The notes under the pieces: generated by a model
The model's input: the letters and a program-made list of their open reading frames with translations, nothing else
What the model was told of the DNA's origin: nothing
Databases searched by the model: none
Part shown: positions 24,722 to 33,594 of the stretch, piece by piece
How positions within the stretch are numbered: the stretch's first letter is position 1
How the letters are laid out: every line of letters starts with the position of its first letter
From: Ramlibacter ginsenosidimutans
Lineage (GTDB): Bacteria > Pseudomonadota > Gammaproteobacteria > Burkholderiales > Burkholderiaceae_C
Direction of reading: 5' to 3'
Length of the DNA stretch: 64,000 nucleotides
Assembly (NCBI RefSeq): GCF_016654015.1
Contig: NZ_JAEPWM010000008.1
Coordinates: forward strand, 1 to 64,000
Program-made: the position numbers and the translations under genes

Positions 24722-26047
24722 ATGTCCACCCCCTCCCAAGCCCTCTCGGGGCTCGCGCCGCGCGCGCATGCCGACAAGGCGGCGCGCCAGCTGCGCACCG
24801 TGCTGGGTTCGAGCCTCCTCGGCACGACCATCGAGTTCTACGATTTCTTCATCTACGGCACGGCGGCGGCGCTCGTCTTCCCGAAGCTGTTCTTCCCCAC
24901 GTTCTCGCCGCTCGCGGGCATCCTCGCCGCCTACGCGACCCTGGCCATTCCGTTCCTCACGCGGCCGCTCGGCGCCATGGTGTTCGGCCACTACGGCGAC
25001 CGGCTGGGGCGCAAGAAGATGCTGCTGCTGTCGCTGATGGTGATGGGCCTGTCGACCTTCGCCATCGGCCTGGTGCCCACCTACGAGAGCATCGGCGTCG
25101 CCGCGCCGGTACTCGTGATCCTGCTGCGCCTCGTTCAGGGCTTCGCGCTCGGCGGCGAATGGGGCGGCGCCACGACGATGGTGATCGAGCATGCGCCGCG
25201 CGAGCGCCGCGGTTTCTTCGGCACGTTCGTCCAGCTGGGCAACGTGGTCGGCCTGTTCATCTCCACGCTGGTGTTCGCCGTGCTGCCCAAGGACCAGCTG
25301 CTGCAGGGCGGCTGGCGCCTGCCGTTCCTGGCGAGCATCGTCATCCTGCTGGTGGGCATCGTGATCCGGTCTAAGGTGGAGGAGACGCCCGTCTTCGAGG
25401 CCATGAAGAAGAGCGAGCAGCCCGCGCGCATGCCGGTGCTGGAGGTGCTGCGCCACCACAAGCGCGCGGTTTTCCTCGCGATGGGAATGCGCACCGGTGA
25501 GATTGTTCTCGGCTGGCTGGTGATCGGCTTCCTGCTCACGTATGCCACCAAGACGGTGGGCTTCACGTCCAACGACGTGCTGTACGCCATCCTCGGCGCG
25601 AGCGCGCTGGGCATGGTCACTTTCCCGCTGTTCGGCGCGCTGTCGGATCGCATCGGCCGCAGGCCGGTCTACCTGATCGGCGCGGTGCTGGCGGCCGTGT
25701 TCGCCTTCCCGTTCTTCTGGTTGATCGACTCCAAGGTCCCGGCGCTGTTCTTCTTCTCCATCATCTTCGGCTATGCGTTCGCGCTGGGCGCGATGTTCGC
25801 AGTGCAGCCGGCGTTCTTCAGCGAGACCTTCGACACGGAAGTGCGCTACACCGGGGTGTCGCTCGGTGCCCAGCTGGCGAACGTCATCGGCGGCCTCACG
25901 CCCATGATCGCCACCAGCCTGGTGGCTTGGGCCGGCGGCAAGTCGTGGCCGATCTCCGCGTTCCTCGCGGTGGCGTCGCTCGTCACGGTCGGCTGCGTGC
26001 TGGCGACGCGGGAGACCCGCGGCAGCTCGCTGCTCGCCCAGCACTGA
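24722..26047 (+). CDS. MFS transporter, metabolite:H+ symporter type
   Basis: The 441-residue protein has about 12 membrane segments. The N-terminal segment SSLLGTTIEFYDFFIYGTAA is typical of the MHS subfamily (ShiA, ProP, KgtP and similar). The MFS loop 2-3 motif GHYGDRLGRKKMLLLSL and a second copy in the C-terminal half, GALSDRIGRRPVYLIG, are both present. A GFALGGEWGGATTMVIEHAP segment matches MHS carriers of organic acids. It lies 27 bp after dhaL, is followed 12 bp later by the ABC permease, and is one of three uptake systems in this operon. Confidence 0.88.
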   Translation: MSTPSQALSGLAPRAHADKAARQLRTVLGSSLLGTTIEFYDFFIYGTAAALVFPKLFFPTFSPLAGILAAYATLAIPFLTRPLGAMVFGHYGDRLGRKKMLLLSLMVMGLSTFAIGLVPTYESIGVAAPVLVILLRLVQGFALGGEWGGATTMVIEHAPRERRGFFGTFVQLGNVVGLFISTLVFAVLPKDQLLQGGWRLPFLASIVILLVGIVIRSKVEETPVFEAMKKSEQPARMPVLEVLRHHKRAVFLAMGMRTGEIVLGWLVIGFLLTYATKTVGFTSNDVLYAILGASALGMVTFPLFGALSDRIGRRPVYLIGAVLAAVFAFPFFWLIDSKVPALFFFSIIFGYAFALGAMFAVQPAFFSETFDTEVRYTGVSLGAQLANVIGGLTPMIATSLVAWAGGKSWPISAFLAVASLVTVGCVLATRETRGSSLLAQH

Positions 26048-26059
26048 CCCGGCACGGCC

Positions 26060-26935
26060 ATGCTGCTGCAGATCACCGCGAGCGGGCTGGCGATGGGCGC
26101 GATCTATGCGCTCATCGCACTGGGCTACGCCTTCGTCTGGAACACGATGGCCATCGTGAACTTCGCGGCCGGCGAGTTCGTGACCTTCGCGGCCTACATC
26201 TTCGTGGCCACCTTCATCACCCAGCTCGGTTTCCCGTTCTGGCTGGCGCTGGCGAGCGCCGCCGCCGTGATGGCGCTGCTGGGCGCGATCTTCTCGCGCG
26301 TGGTGTTCGCGCGACTGCAGAAGCAGCGCCCGCTGGTGGCCATCATCGCCACCGTTGCCTTCGGCATCTTCCTCAAGGAGATGGCCCGCATCCTGTACGG
26401 GCCCGAGCCGCTGATCTACACGGGACCGTTCGGAAGCGGCAGCGGGATCCACGTCGGCAACATCGTGATCGGCTGGCAGAACCTGCTGATCCTCGCCGTG
26501 GTGGTGGTGCTCACCATCGCGCAGGGCATCGTCCTGAAGCGCACCATGCTGGGCAAGATGATGCGCGCCGTGGCACTGGACCGCGACACGGCGGCGCTCA
26601 TGGGCATCCCGGTGCAGCGCGTGCTGGCCGGCACCTTCGCGTGGTCCAGCGTGCTGGCTGCGCTCGCCGGCATGTTGCTCGCCCCGCTGTTCTTCGTGAC
26701 CACCGAGATGGGATCGATGGTGGGCCTCAAGGGCTTCGTCGCCATGATCATCGGCGGCTTCGGCTCGATCCCCGGCGCCATCATCGGCGGCCTGCTGCTG
26801 GGCGTCGGCGAGAACTGGGCGTCGTACCTGCTGTCCTCCACCTACCGCGACGTGATCGCGTTCGTGATCCTGCTGCTGTTCCTGGCCGTGCGCCCGCAAG
26901 GACTGCTGCCCGAGCGTACCGCCGACCGCGCGTGA
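26060..26935 (+). CDS. Branched-chain-type ABC permease, LivH family
   Basis: The 291-residue inner-membrane permease has the LivH-type beginning MLLQITASGLAMGAIYALIA LGYAFVWNTM, about eight hydrophobic segments and a late GFVAMIIGGFGSIPGAIIGG then LLLGVGENWA motif. It pairs with the LivM part of the downstream fusion protein. Such HAAT transporters carry amino acids but also many aromatic and aliphatic acids. The gap to the next gene is 6 bp. Confidence 0.9.
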   Translation: MLLQITASGLAMGAIYALIALGYAFVWNTMAIVNFAAGEFVTFAAYIFVATFITQLGFPFWLALASAAAVMALLGAIFSRVVFARLQKQRPLVAIIATVAFGIFLKEMARILYGPEPLIYTGPFGSGSGIHVGNIVIGWQNLLILAVVVVLTIAQGIVLKRTMLGKMMRAVALDRDTAALMGIPVQRVLAGTFAWSSVLAALAGMLLAPLFFVTTEMGSMVGLKGFVAMIIGGFGSIPGAIIGGLLLGVGENWASYLLSSTYRDVIAFVILLLFLAVRPQGLLPERTADRA

Positions 26936-26941
26936 CCTGAC

Positions 26942-28738
26942 ATGACCGGCCGCAAGATCCTCCTCCTCGTCCTGCTCGCCGCGCTGGCGCTGCCGCCCTT
27001 CGCGGGCATCAACACGTACTGGCTGCACGTCCTGAACGTGACCTGGATCTTCGCGATCGCGGCGCTCGGACTGAACCTGGCCACTGGCGTCACGGGGCAG
27101 ATCGTCCTGGGCCAGGCCGCGCTCATGGGCATCGGCGCGTACACCGCGGGCCTGCTGATGGTGCGGCTGCACTGGCCCTTGCTGGCGGCCGCCGCCGCAG
27201 CCCTGGCCGTCGCCGTGGCGGTCGGCGTCGCGCTCGGCCTGCTGTCGATGCGCATCAAGGGCCACTATCTCGCGATCACCACCCTGGCGCTCAACGAGAT
27301 CTTCCGCCAGGTCGTGCTGAACGAGGCCGGCGTGACCGGCGGCCCCATGGGGCTGCGCGACATCCCGGGCTTCGCGCTGCCGTTCTGGAGCGGCGACGTC
27401 GACCGCCAGGCCTACCTGCCGCTGCTCGCCACGATGGTGCTCGCCTTCGCGCTGGCGCTCGCGCTGTACCGGCGCCGCCTGGGCCGCCAGATGCGTGCCG
27501 TGCGCGACGATGAACTGGCCGCCGAATCGATGGGCGTGGACTCGCGCGCCATCAAGGTCCGCGCGTTCGTGCTCTGCTCGTTCTTCGGCGCCGCGGCCGG
27601 CGTGCTGTACGTGCTGGCCACGGGCTTCGTCTCGCCGAACAACTTCACCATCTTCGAGAGCATCCGTCTGGTCCTGATGACGGTGATCGGCGGCCTTGGC
27701 TCCATCGGCGGCACCGTGATCGGCGCGGCGCTGATCACCATCCTGCCGGAGGTCTTCCGCGACCTGCAGGAGTACTACATGGCGGCGTTCGCCGTGGCGG
27801 TGCTGGCGGTGCTGCTGCTGGAGCCGCGCGGCCTCGGTGTCGTGGGCGACTGGCTGCTCGCGCCGTGGCTGCCGCAGCAGGAGAAGGGGCGCGAGCCCGG
27901 CGGGCTGGCGTCGCTGAAGGGCCAGGAAGCCGGCGTCGCCGAACTCGCCAGCGGCGCGGCAGTCGCCCCGGGTCCGCTCGCACCGGTGCTGCTGCAGGCG
28001 CGCGGCGTGTCCAAGCATTTCGGCGGCGTGTACGCGCTGCAGGACGTGTCGTTCGACGTGCGCGAAGGCGAGATCCTTGGCGTGATCGGCCCCAACGGAT
28101 CGGGCAAGTCCACCTTCATCAACATCTGCTCGGGCATCGTGCGCGCCGACGCGGGCAGGGTGCGCCTGGGCAGCGAGGACATCGCGCGCCTGCCTGCGTG
28201 GGACATCCACGCGCGCGGCGTGGCCCGCATCTTCCAGAACGTGCGCCTGTGGGAGTCGATGACGGTGCTGGAGAACGTCATGCTCGCCTGGCGCGGAACC
28301 GGCGGCGACGCCGAGGCCGAGCGCGCGGCGCGGCAGGCTCTCGACGGCATGGGCATCGGCTTCCTCGCGCGCCGACGCGCCGCCGACCTCTCGTTCGGCC
28401 AGAGCCGGCTCGTCGAACTGGCGCGCGCCACCGTGAACAAGCCGAAGCTCTTGCTGCTTGACGAGCCCGCGGCCGGCCTGCGCGGCGGCCTCGTGATGGA
28501 GCTGGCCGGCATCCTGCAGCGGCTGCGCGAGCAGGGCACCACCGTGCTCGTGGTCGAACACCGCATCAAGCTGGTGATGGCCATGTGCGACCGCGTCGTG
28601 GTGCTGAACCTGGGCGAGAAGATCGCCGAGGGTCGCCCGGACGAGATCCAGAAGGATGCACGCGTCGTCGAGGCGTACCTCGGCGAACGCACGGGCTACG
28701 ACGCTGACGCGGCCCCGGTGGCCAGCGTGGCTGCATGA
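26942..28738 (+). CDS. LivM-LivG fusion: ABC permease joined to ATPase
   Basis: The 598-residue fusion has residues 1-310 as a LivM-type permease (NLATGVTGQIVLGQAALMGI, TVIGGLGSIGGTVIGAALIT), then a Pro/Ala-rich linker to about 350. From about 355 it has a LivG-type ATPase with Walker A GVIGPNGSGKSTF, a divergent signature LSFGQSRLVELA, Walker B KLLLLDEPAAGL and a switch His in VLVVEHRIKLVM. Fusing permease and ATPase fixes the partner and is known in Burkholderiales. The SBP gene starts 32 bp downstream. Confidence 0.92.
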   Translation: MTGRKILLLVLLAALALPPFAGINTYWLHVLNVTWIFAIAALGLNLATGVTGQIVLGQAALMGIGAYTAGLLMVRLHWPLLAAAAAALAVAVAVGVALGLLSMRIKGHYLAITTLALNEIFRQVVLNEAGVTGGPMGLRDIPGFALPFWSGDVDRQAYLPLLATMVLAFALALALYRRRLGRQMRAVRDDELAAESMGVDSRAIKVRAFVLCSFFGAAAGVLYVLATGFVSPNNFTIFESIRLVLMTVIGGLGSIGGTVIGAALITILPEVFRDLQEYYMAAFAVAVLAVLLLEPRGLGVVGDWLLAPWLPQQEKGREPGGLASLKGQEAGVAELASGAAVAPGPLAPVLLQARGVSKHFGGVYALQDVSFDVREGEILGVIGPNGSGKSTFINICSGIVRADAGRVRLGSEDIARLPAWDIHARGVARIFQNVRLWESMTVLENVMLAWRGTGGDAEAERAARQALDGMGIGFLARRRAADLSFGQSRLVELARATVNKPKLLLLDEPAAGLRGGLVMELAGILQRLREQGTTVLVVEHRIKLVMAMCDRVVVLNLGEKIAEGRPDEIQKDARVVEAYLGERTGYDADAAPVASVAA

Positions 28739-28770
28739 GAGCGATCACCACAACGCAACGGAGACATCGA

Positions 28771-29904
28771 ATGAAGACCTTCCAACGTTCCACCCCCCTT
28801 CTTGCGCTGGCCGTCGCCGCCGCGGGAACCCTGGCGAGCGCGCCTGCCGCCGCCGACATCGTGTTCGGCGTGTCCGCGCCCATGACCGGCCCGCGCGCCA
28901 TGCTCGGTCGCAACACGAAGAACGGCGTGGACCTCGCCGTCGCCGAGATCAACAAGGCCGGCGGCGTGCTGGGCCAGCAGATCAAGGTGGTGTACGAGGA
29001 CGACCAGGCCGACAATCCGAGCGCGGCGATCAACGCGGTCAACCGCCTGCACAACCAGTACAAGGTGCCGGTCATGATCGGCCCGCACTTCTCGGTGGCG
29101 CAGATGGCGACGCAGAAGTCCTACTGCGACGGCTCGCTGGTGTCCATCACCGGCGCCAGCGGCATCCCGGTCACCGCCAACGGCTGCAACTTCGTGCTGC
29201 GCAACCGCGCCAACGACAACGTGCAGAGCAAGGCGCTGGTCGCCTACGCGATGAACACGCTGAAACTCAACAAGATCGGCGTGATCTACGTGAACGACGA
29301 CTTCGGCAAGGCCGGCGCCGACCGCGTGGTGCAGAACATCAAGGACCTGGGCCTCACCCCGGTGGGCGTGGAGAGCCACAACGCGGAGGACAAGGACTTC
29401 TCCGCGCAGCTCGGTCGCCTGCAGAACGCCGGTGCGCAGATGGTCATCCTGTGGACCCACGACGACGAGGCCGCCCTGATCGTGCGCCAGGCGAAGCAAC
29501 TGGGCCTGCCGATCAAGTTCGCCGGCAGCACGTCGCTGTCGCAGCCGATCTTCCTCAAGCTCGCGGGCGACGCCGGCGAGGGCGCCATCAGCTCCAGCGA
29601 CTTCGTGCCGACCAATCCGGACCCGCGCACGCGCAGCTTCGTCAAGAAGTACGGCGACAAGTACAAGCTCGAGGCGGAACTCTACGCCGCGACCTATTAC
29701 GACGCGACCTACCTCGCGGCCAAGGCGATCCAGATGGCGGGCAGCACCGACGCGAAGAAGGTGCGCGAAGCGTTCTCCAAGCTGCAGTACGGCGGCATCC
29801 TGGGCGACTACAAGTGCCAGCCCAACGGCGACTGCCTGCACCAGATCAACATCGTCGAGGTGCACAAGGGCGAGCCCGTGGTCAAGAGCGTGGTGAAGTT
29901 CTGA
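28771..29904 (+). CDS. LivJ/LivK-type periplasmic binding protein
   Basis: The 377-residue protein has a signal peptide (MKTFQRSTPLLALAVAAAGT LASAPAAADIVFGVS) and the periplasmic-binding type I fold: SAPMTGPRAMLGRNTKNGVD, YEDDQADNPSAAINAVNRLH, VPVMIGPHFSVAQMATQKSY and GVIYVNDDFGKAGADRVVQN. It supplies the substrate to the LivH/LivMG/LivF transporter. The start at 28771 was preferred over upstream codons because it gives a proper signal peptide after CGGAGA. The next gene overlaps the stop (TGATG). Confidence 0.92.
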   Translation: MKTFQRSTPLLALAVAAAGTLASAPAAADIVFGVSAPMTGPRAMLGRNTKNGVDLAVAEINKAGGVLGQQIKVVYEDDQADNPSAAINAVNRLHNQYKVPVMIGPHFSVAQMATQKSYCDGSLVSITGASGIPVTANGCNFVLRNRANDNVQSKALVAYAMNTLKLNKIGVIYVNDDFGKAGADRVVQNIKDLGLTPVGVESHNAEDKDFSAQLGRLQNAGAQMVILWTHDDEAALIVRQAKQLGLPIKFAGSTSLSQPIFLKLAGDAGEGAISSSDFVPTNPDPRTRSFVKKYGDKYKLEAELYAATYYDATYLAAKAIQMAGSTDAKKVREAFSKLQYGGILGDYKCQPNGDCLHQINIVEVHKGEPVVKSVVKF

Positions 29905-30674
29905 TGTTCGAGGGGACCGAGTCGCTGCACGCGCCGGCACCGGCCGCGCCCGAGGACTCCGGCGCGGTCCTCGAGATTGCGCAGGCCGACGCGTTCTACG
30001 GGAAGGCGCAGGTGCTGTTCGGCATCTCGCTGAAGATCCGGCGCGGCCAGGTGGTGGCGGTGATCGGCGCCAACGGCGCCGGCAAGTCCACCACCCTCAA
30101 TCTCGTGACCGGCCGCGTGCGGCCGTCATCCGGGCGCGTGCTGCTGAACGGCCAGTCGATCGCCGGCGCGCCCACCGAGCAGATCATCGCGCGCGGCGTC
30201 GGCTGCGTGCCGCAGCGCCGGCGCATCTTCCCGACGCTCACCGTCCTGGAGAACCTCGAGGTCGGCGGCTACGTGCGCCGCAAGGACAAGGCGGGGCTCG
30301 CCCGCACGCTGGAGGAGGTCTACACGCTCTTCCCCGTGCTGAAGAAGAAGTCGCACATGATGGGCGGCATCCTCTCCGGCGGCGAGCAGCAGATGCTGGC
30401 GATCGGCCGCGGCCTGATGTCCGATCCGTCGCTGCTGCTGCTCGACGAGCCCTCGATGGGCATCTCGCCCAAGCTCACGACCGAGATGTTCGCCGACATC
30501 CGGCGCATCGCCGCCACCGGCCGCACCGTGATGGTGGTGGAGCAGAACGCGTATGCGGCGCTTTCCATCGCGGACTACGGCTACGCACTCGAGAACGGCG
30601 CCGTGGTGCTGCAGGGCGAGGCCCGCCGCCTGATCCACGACGACTACGTGCGCCAGACCTACCTCGGCGCCTGA
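29904..30674 (+). CDS. LivF-type ABC ATPase
   Basis: The 256-residue cytoplasmic ATPase has Walker A VIGANGAGKSTTL, Q-loop CVPQRRRIFPTLTVLENLEV, signature ILSGGEQQMLAIGR, Walker B LLLLDEPSMGISP and switch His region replaced by VEQNAYAALS, as usual for LivF. It has an extra 25-residue Ala/Pro-rich N-terminal extension. It completes a HAAT-type ABC transporter with the three preceding genes. Confidence 0.92.
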   Translation: MFEGTESLHAPAPAAPEDSGAVLEIAQADAFYGKAQVLFGISLKIRRGQVVAVIGANGAGKSTTLNLVTGRVRPSSGRVLLNGQSIAGAPTEQIIARGVGCVPQRRRIFPTLTVLENLEVGGYVRRKDKAGLARTLEEVYTLFPVLKKKSHMMGGILSGGEQQMLAIGRGLMSDPSLLLLDEPSMGISPKLTTEMFADIRRIAATGRTVMVVEQNAYAALSIADYGYALENGAVVLQGEARRLIHDDYVRQTYLGA

Positions 30675-30732
30675 GCGCCGGGTCGCATTCTTTTTCCGTT
30701 TTCCGTTTGCCATCCATCCCGAGGAGACAGCC

Positions 30733-31761
30733 TTGCACAGCAACACCCTTTCGAAGATCACCCGTCGCGCAGCGATCGCTGCTGCGGCTTTCGCGCTGGC
30801 GCTGCCGGCCGCACAGGCGCAGCAGACGCTCAAGGGCGGCACCAGCATGACGCCGGACCATCCTGCCGCCGAAATGCTGAAGAAGTTCTCCGAAGTGCTC
30901 GACGCCAAGAGCCACGGCAAGATCAAGCTGCAGGTGCTGACCAACGGCGTGCTGGGCGCCGACGTGCAGATGCAGTCGCAGCTTCAGGCCGGCACCCAGG
31001 ACGTGATGACCACCGGCACCGCCACGATGGCGAGCCAGGTCAAGGAAATGGCGATCCTCGACTTCCCCTTCGTGTTCCAGAGCGGCGAGGAGTTCGACCG
31101 CGTGATGGACGGCCCCATGGGCAAGCTGCTGTCCGACAAGGCGTATGAGAAGGGCTGGGTCGTGCTGGCGTACACGCACAACGGCTTTCGCAACACCACG
31201 AACAGCAAGCACCCGATCACGAAGTGGGAGGACTACAAGGGCCTGAAGCTGCGCGTGATCCAGAACGCGATGTACATCGACATGTTCAAGCAGCTGGGCG
31301 CCAATCCCACGCCGATGGCCGTGACCGAGGTCTACACCGCGCTGGAGACCAAGGCCGTCGACGGCCAGGAGAACCCGCTGCCGCAGATCGTGACGATGAA
31401 GATGCAGGAAGTGCAGAAGTACCTGAGCCTGACCCGGCACTCCATCAACTCCGAGGCGCTGCTCATCGGACGCAAGAGCTGGGACAAGCTGTCGAAGGAA
31501 GACCAGGCGACCGTCCTCGCGGCCGCCAACGAGGCGAAGCAGTGGAAGCGCCATGAGCTCCCGCGCATGGAAGCCGGCATGCTGGAGACGGTGAAGAAGG
31601 CCGGCATGCAGGTCAACGACGTCTCGCTCGCCGAGCGCCAGCGCATGGCCGTGCAGCTCAAGCCGGTGATCGACCGCCAGAACGAGCGCGTGGGCGAGGA
31701 CTTCGCCAGGCAGTTCTACGCGGAAGTGCAGAAGGTCCGCACCAACGTGGCCGCGAAGTAA
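30733..31761 (+). CDS. TRAP transporter substrate-binding protein, DctP family
   Basis: The protein has 342 residues. It starts with TTG at 30733 after GAGGAG (30721-30726) and has a signal peptide (ITRRAAIAAAAFALALPAAQ AQQTLKGG). DctP features are HPAAEMLKKFSEVLDAKSHG, LDFPFVFQSGEEFDRVMDGP, YKGLKLRVIQNAMYIDMFKQ (with the carboxylate-binding Arg), LGANPTPMAVTEVYTALETK and VDGQENPLPQIV. It binds a carboxylate or sugar acid for the DctQM pair immediately downstream. Confidence 0.92.
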   Translation: MHSNTLSKITRRAAIAAAAFALALPAAQAQQTLKGGTSMTPDHPAAEMLKKFSEVLDAKSHGKIKLQVLTNGVLGADVQMQSQLQAGTQDVMTTGTATMASQVKEMAILDFPFVFQSGEEFDRVMDGPMGKLLSDKAYEKGWVVLAYTHNGFRNTTNSKHPITKWEDYKGLKLRVIQNAMYIDMFKQLGANPTPMAVTEVYTALETKAVDGQENPLPQIVTMKMQEVQKYLSLTRHSINSEALLIGRKSWDKLSKEDQATVLAAANEAKQWKRHELPRMEAGMLETVKKAGMQVNDVSLAERQRMAVQLKPVIDRQNERVGEDFARQFYAEVQKVRTNVAAK

Positions 31762-31774
31762 GCAGGGAATCACC

Positions 31775-32320
31775 TTGGACCGCATCGTCAACCTCTATTT
31801 CAAGCTGCTCGAGGTCCTGCTCGTGCTGTGCCTCGGCGCCATGGTGGTGATGGTGCTGGGCAACGTGATCCTGCGTTACGGCTTCAACTCCGGCATCACG
31901 GTGTCGGAGGAGCTCTCGCGCTTCGGCTTCGTGTGGCTGACCTTCGTCGGCGCCGTGGTCGGCCTGCGCGAGGGCGCGCACCTGGGTGTCGACACGCTCG
32001 TACGCAAGCTGCCCATGCTCGGTCGCCGCTTGTGCTTCCTGGCCAGCGAGGCGCTCATGCTCCTGTGCTGCGTGCTGTTCTTCGTCGGCACCTGGCGCCA
32101 GCACGACATCAACGCGGGCACCCTGTCGCCCGTCGCCGAGATCTCGATGGAGTGGGTGTTCGGCGTCGCGTACCTGTGCGCCGGTTCCATGGCCCTGATC
32201 ATCGTCGCGCGCCTGCTGCGCTTCGCGACGGGCCAGCTGTCGGACGACGACCTGATCGCCGTCGCGGACTCGGAGGAGCAGGCGCTCGTGGACGCCAGCT
32301 CGGAAGGAGCGCGCGCATGA
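31775..32320 (+). CDS. TRAP transporter small permease, DctQ family
   Basis: The 181-residue protein has four hydrophobic segments. The typical DctQ motif is NSGITVSEELSRFGFVWLTF VGAVVGLREGAHLGVD. It starts with TTG at 31775, 13 bp after dctP, and its stop overlaps the dctM ATG by 4 bp (ATGA). It forms the small membrane subunit of a Na+-driven TRAP transporter. The C-terminal 25 residues are acidic and soluble. Confidence 0.9.
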   Translation: MDRIVNLYFKLLEVLLVLCLGAMVVMVLGNVILRYGFNSGITVSEELSRFGFVWLTFVGAVVGLREGAHLGVDTLVRKLPMLGRRLCFLASEALMLLCCVLFFVGTWRQHDINAGTLSPVAEISMEWVFGVAYLCAGSMALIIVARLLRFATGQLSDDDLIAVADSEEQALVDASSEGARA

Positions 32321-33594
32321 CGCTCTGGATCTTCTCCGGTTCGCTGATCGGCGCGATGGCCATCGGCATGCCGATCGCCTTCGCCCTGATCGTGTGCGCC
32401 CTGGCCCTCATGTGGCAGATGGGCAATTTCGACACGCAGATCATCGCCACGAACCTGGTGAGCGGGGCCGACAACTTCCCGCTGATGGCCGTGCCTTTCT
32501 TCCTGCTGGCCGGCGAGTTGATGAATGCTGGCGGCATGTCGCGCCGCATCGTCAACGCTGCGATGGCCTGGGTGGGCCACCTTCGAGGCGGTCTCGGCTA
32601 CGTCGCCGTGGTGGCCTCGGTGCTCATGGCCTCCCTCTCGGGCGCCGCGGTCGCCGACACTGCCGCCATCGCGGCGCTGCTGGTGCCCATGATGCGCACG
32701 GCGGGCTACGACCCGGCGCGTTCCACCGGCCTCATTGCGGCGGGCGGCATCATCGCGCCAGTGATCCCGCCTTCGATCGGCCTCGTGCTGTTCGGCGTGG
32801 CCGGCGGCGTGTCGATCAGCAAGCTGTTCATGGCTGGAGTGTTCCCGGGCATCCTGCTGGGCGTGGCACTGGCCGCGACCTGGTGGTGGGTGGCACGGCG
32901 AGACCGCGTAACGGTGGCGGCGAAGATGCCCATGGGCGAGCGGCTGCGCGAAACGGCGCGCGCCTTCTGGGCGTTCCTGCTGCCGGTCATCATCGTCGGC
33001 GGCCTGAAGTTCGGCGTCTTCACGCCGACCGAAGCGGCCGTGGTCGCCGTCGCTTATGCCCTCGTGGTCGGCCTGTTCGTCTACCGCCAGCTTCACTGGC
33101 GGCACATCTACGGCCTGATGCTCAACTCCGCGAAGACGACCGCGGTGATCATGTTCATGGTGGCTGCAGCGCTGGTGTCCGCGTGGCTGATCGCGCTGGC
33201 CGACATCCCCGGCCAGGTGACGCAACTGATGCAGCCGTTCATGGGCAGCCCCACGCTGCTGATGTTCGCCCTCATGGTGCTGGTGGTGATCGTGGGCACG
33301 GCGCTCGACTTCGCGCCGACCATCCTGATCCTCACGCCGGTGCTGATGCCGCTGGTGAAGCAGGCGGGCATCGACCCCGTCTACTTCGGCGTGCTGTTCG
33401 TGATCAACAACGCCATCGGCCTGATCACGCCGCCGGTGGGAACCGTGCTCAACGTGGCCAGCGGCGTCGCCCGCGTGCCCATGCACGACGTGATCCGAGG
33501 CGTGATGCCGTTCATGATCGCGCAGCTCGTGGTGCTGTTCCTGATGGTGCTGTTCCCGCAGCTGGTCATGGTCCCGCTGTCGCTGTTCCGCTGA
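32317..33594 (+). CDS. TRAP transporter large permease, DctM family
   Basis: The 425-residue protein has about 12 membrane segments. DctM motifs are PLMAVPFFLLAGELMNAGGM, LSGAAVADTAAIAALLVPMM, GGIIAPVIPPSIGLVLFGVA and TALDFAPTILILTPVLMPLV then VINNAIGLITPPVGTVLNVA. Its stop overlaps the next ATG (TGATG), so transport and oxidase genes are translationally linked. Confidence 0.92.
   Translation: MTLWIFSGSLIGAMAIGMPIAFALIVCALALMWQMGNFDTQIIATNLVSGADNFPLMAVPFFLLAGELMNAGGMSRRIVNAAMAWVGHLRGGLGYVAVVASVLMASLSGAAVADTAAIAALLVPMMRTAGYDPARSTGLIAAGGIIAPVIPPSIGLVLFGVAGGVSISKLFMAGVFPGILLGVALAATWWWVARRDRVTVAAKMPMGERLRETARAFWAFLLPVIIVGGLKFGVFTPTEAAVVAVAYALVVGLFVYRQLHWRHIYGLMLNSAKTTAVIMFMVAAALVSAWLIALADIPGQVTQLMQPFMGSPTLLMFALMVLVVIVGTALDFAPTILILTPVLMPLVKQAGIDPVYFGVLFVINNAIGLITPPVGTVLNVASGVARVPMHDVIRGVMPFMIAQLVVLFLMVLFPQLVMVPLSLFR

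Noticed and set aside
24440..28561. A 1373-codon open frame on the minus strand, rich in His, Gln and Glu, opposite dhaL, the MFS carrier and the liv genes.
   Set aside because: It is the mirror frame of strongly recognisable plus-strand genes in high-GC DNA; the composition (H/Q/R/A-rich, no motifs) is typical of such shadows.
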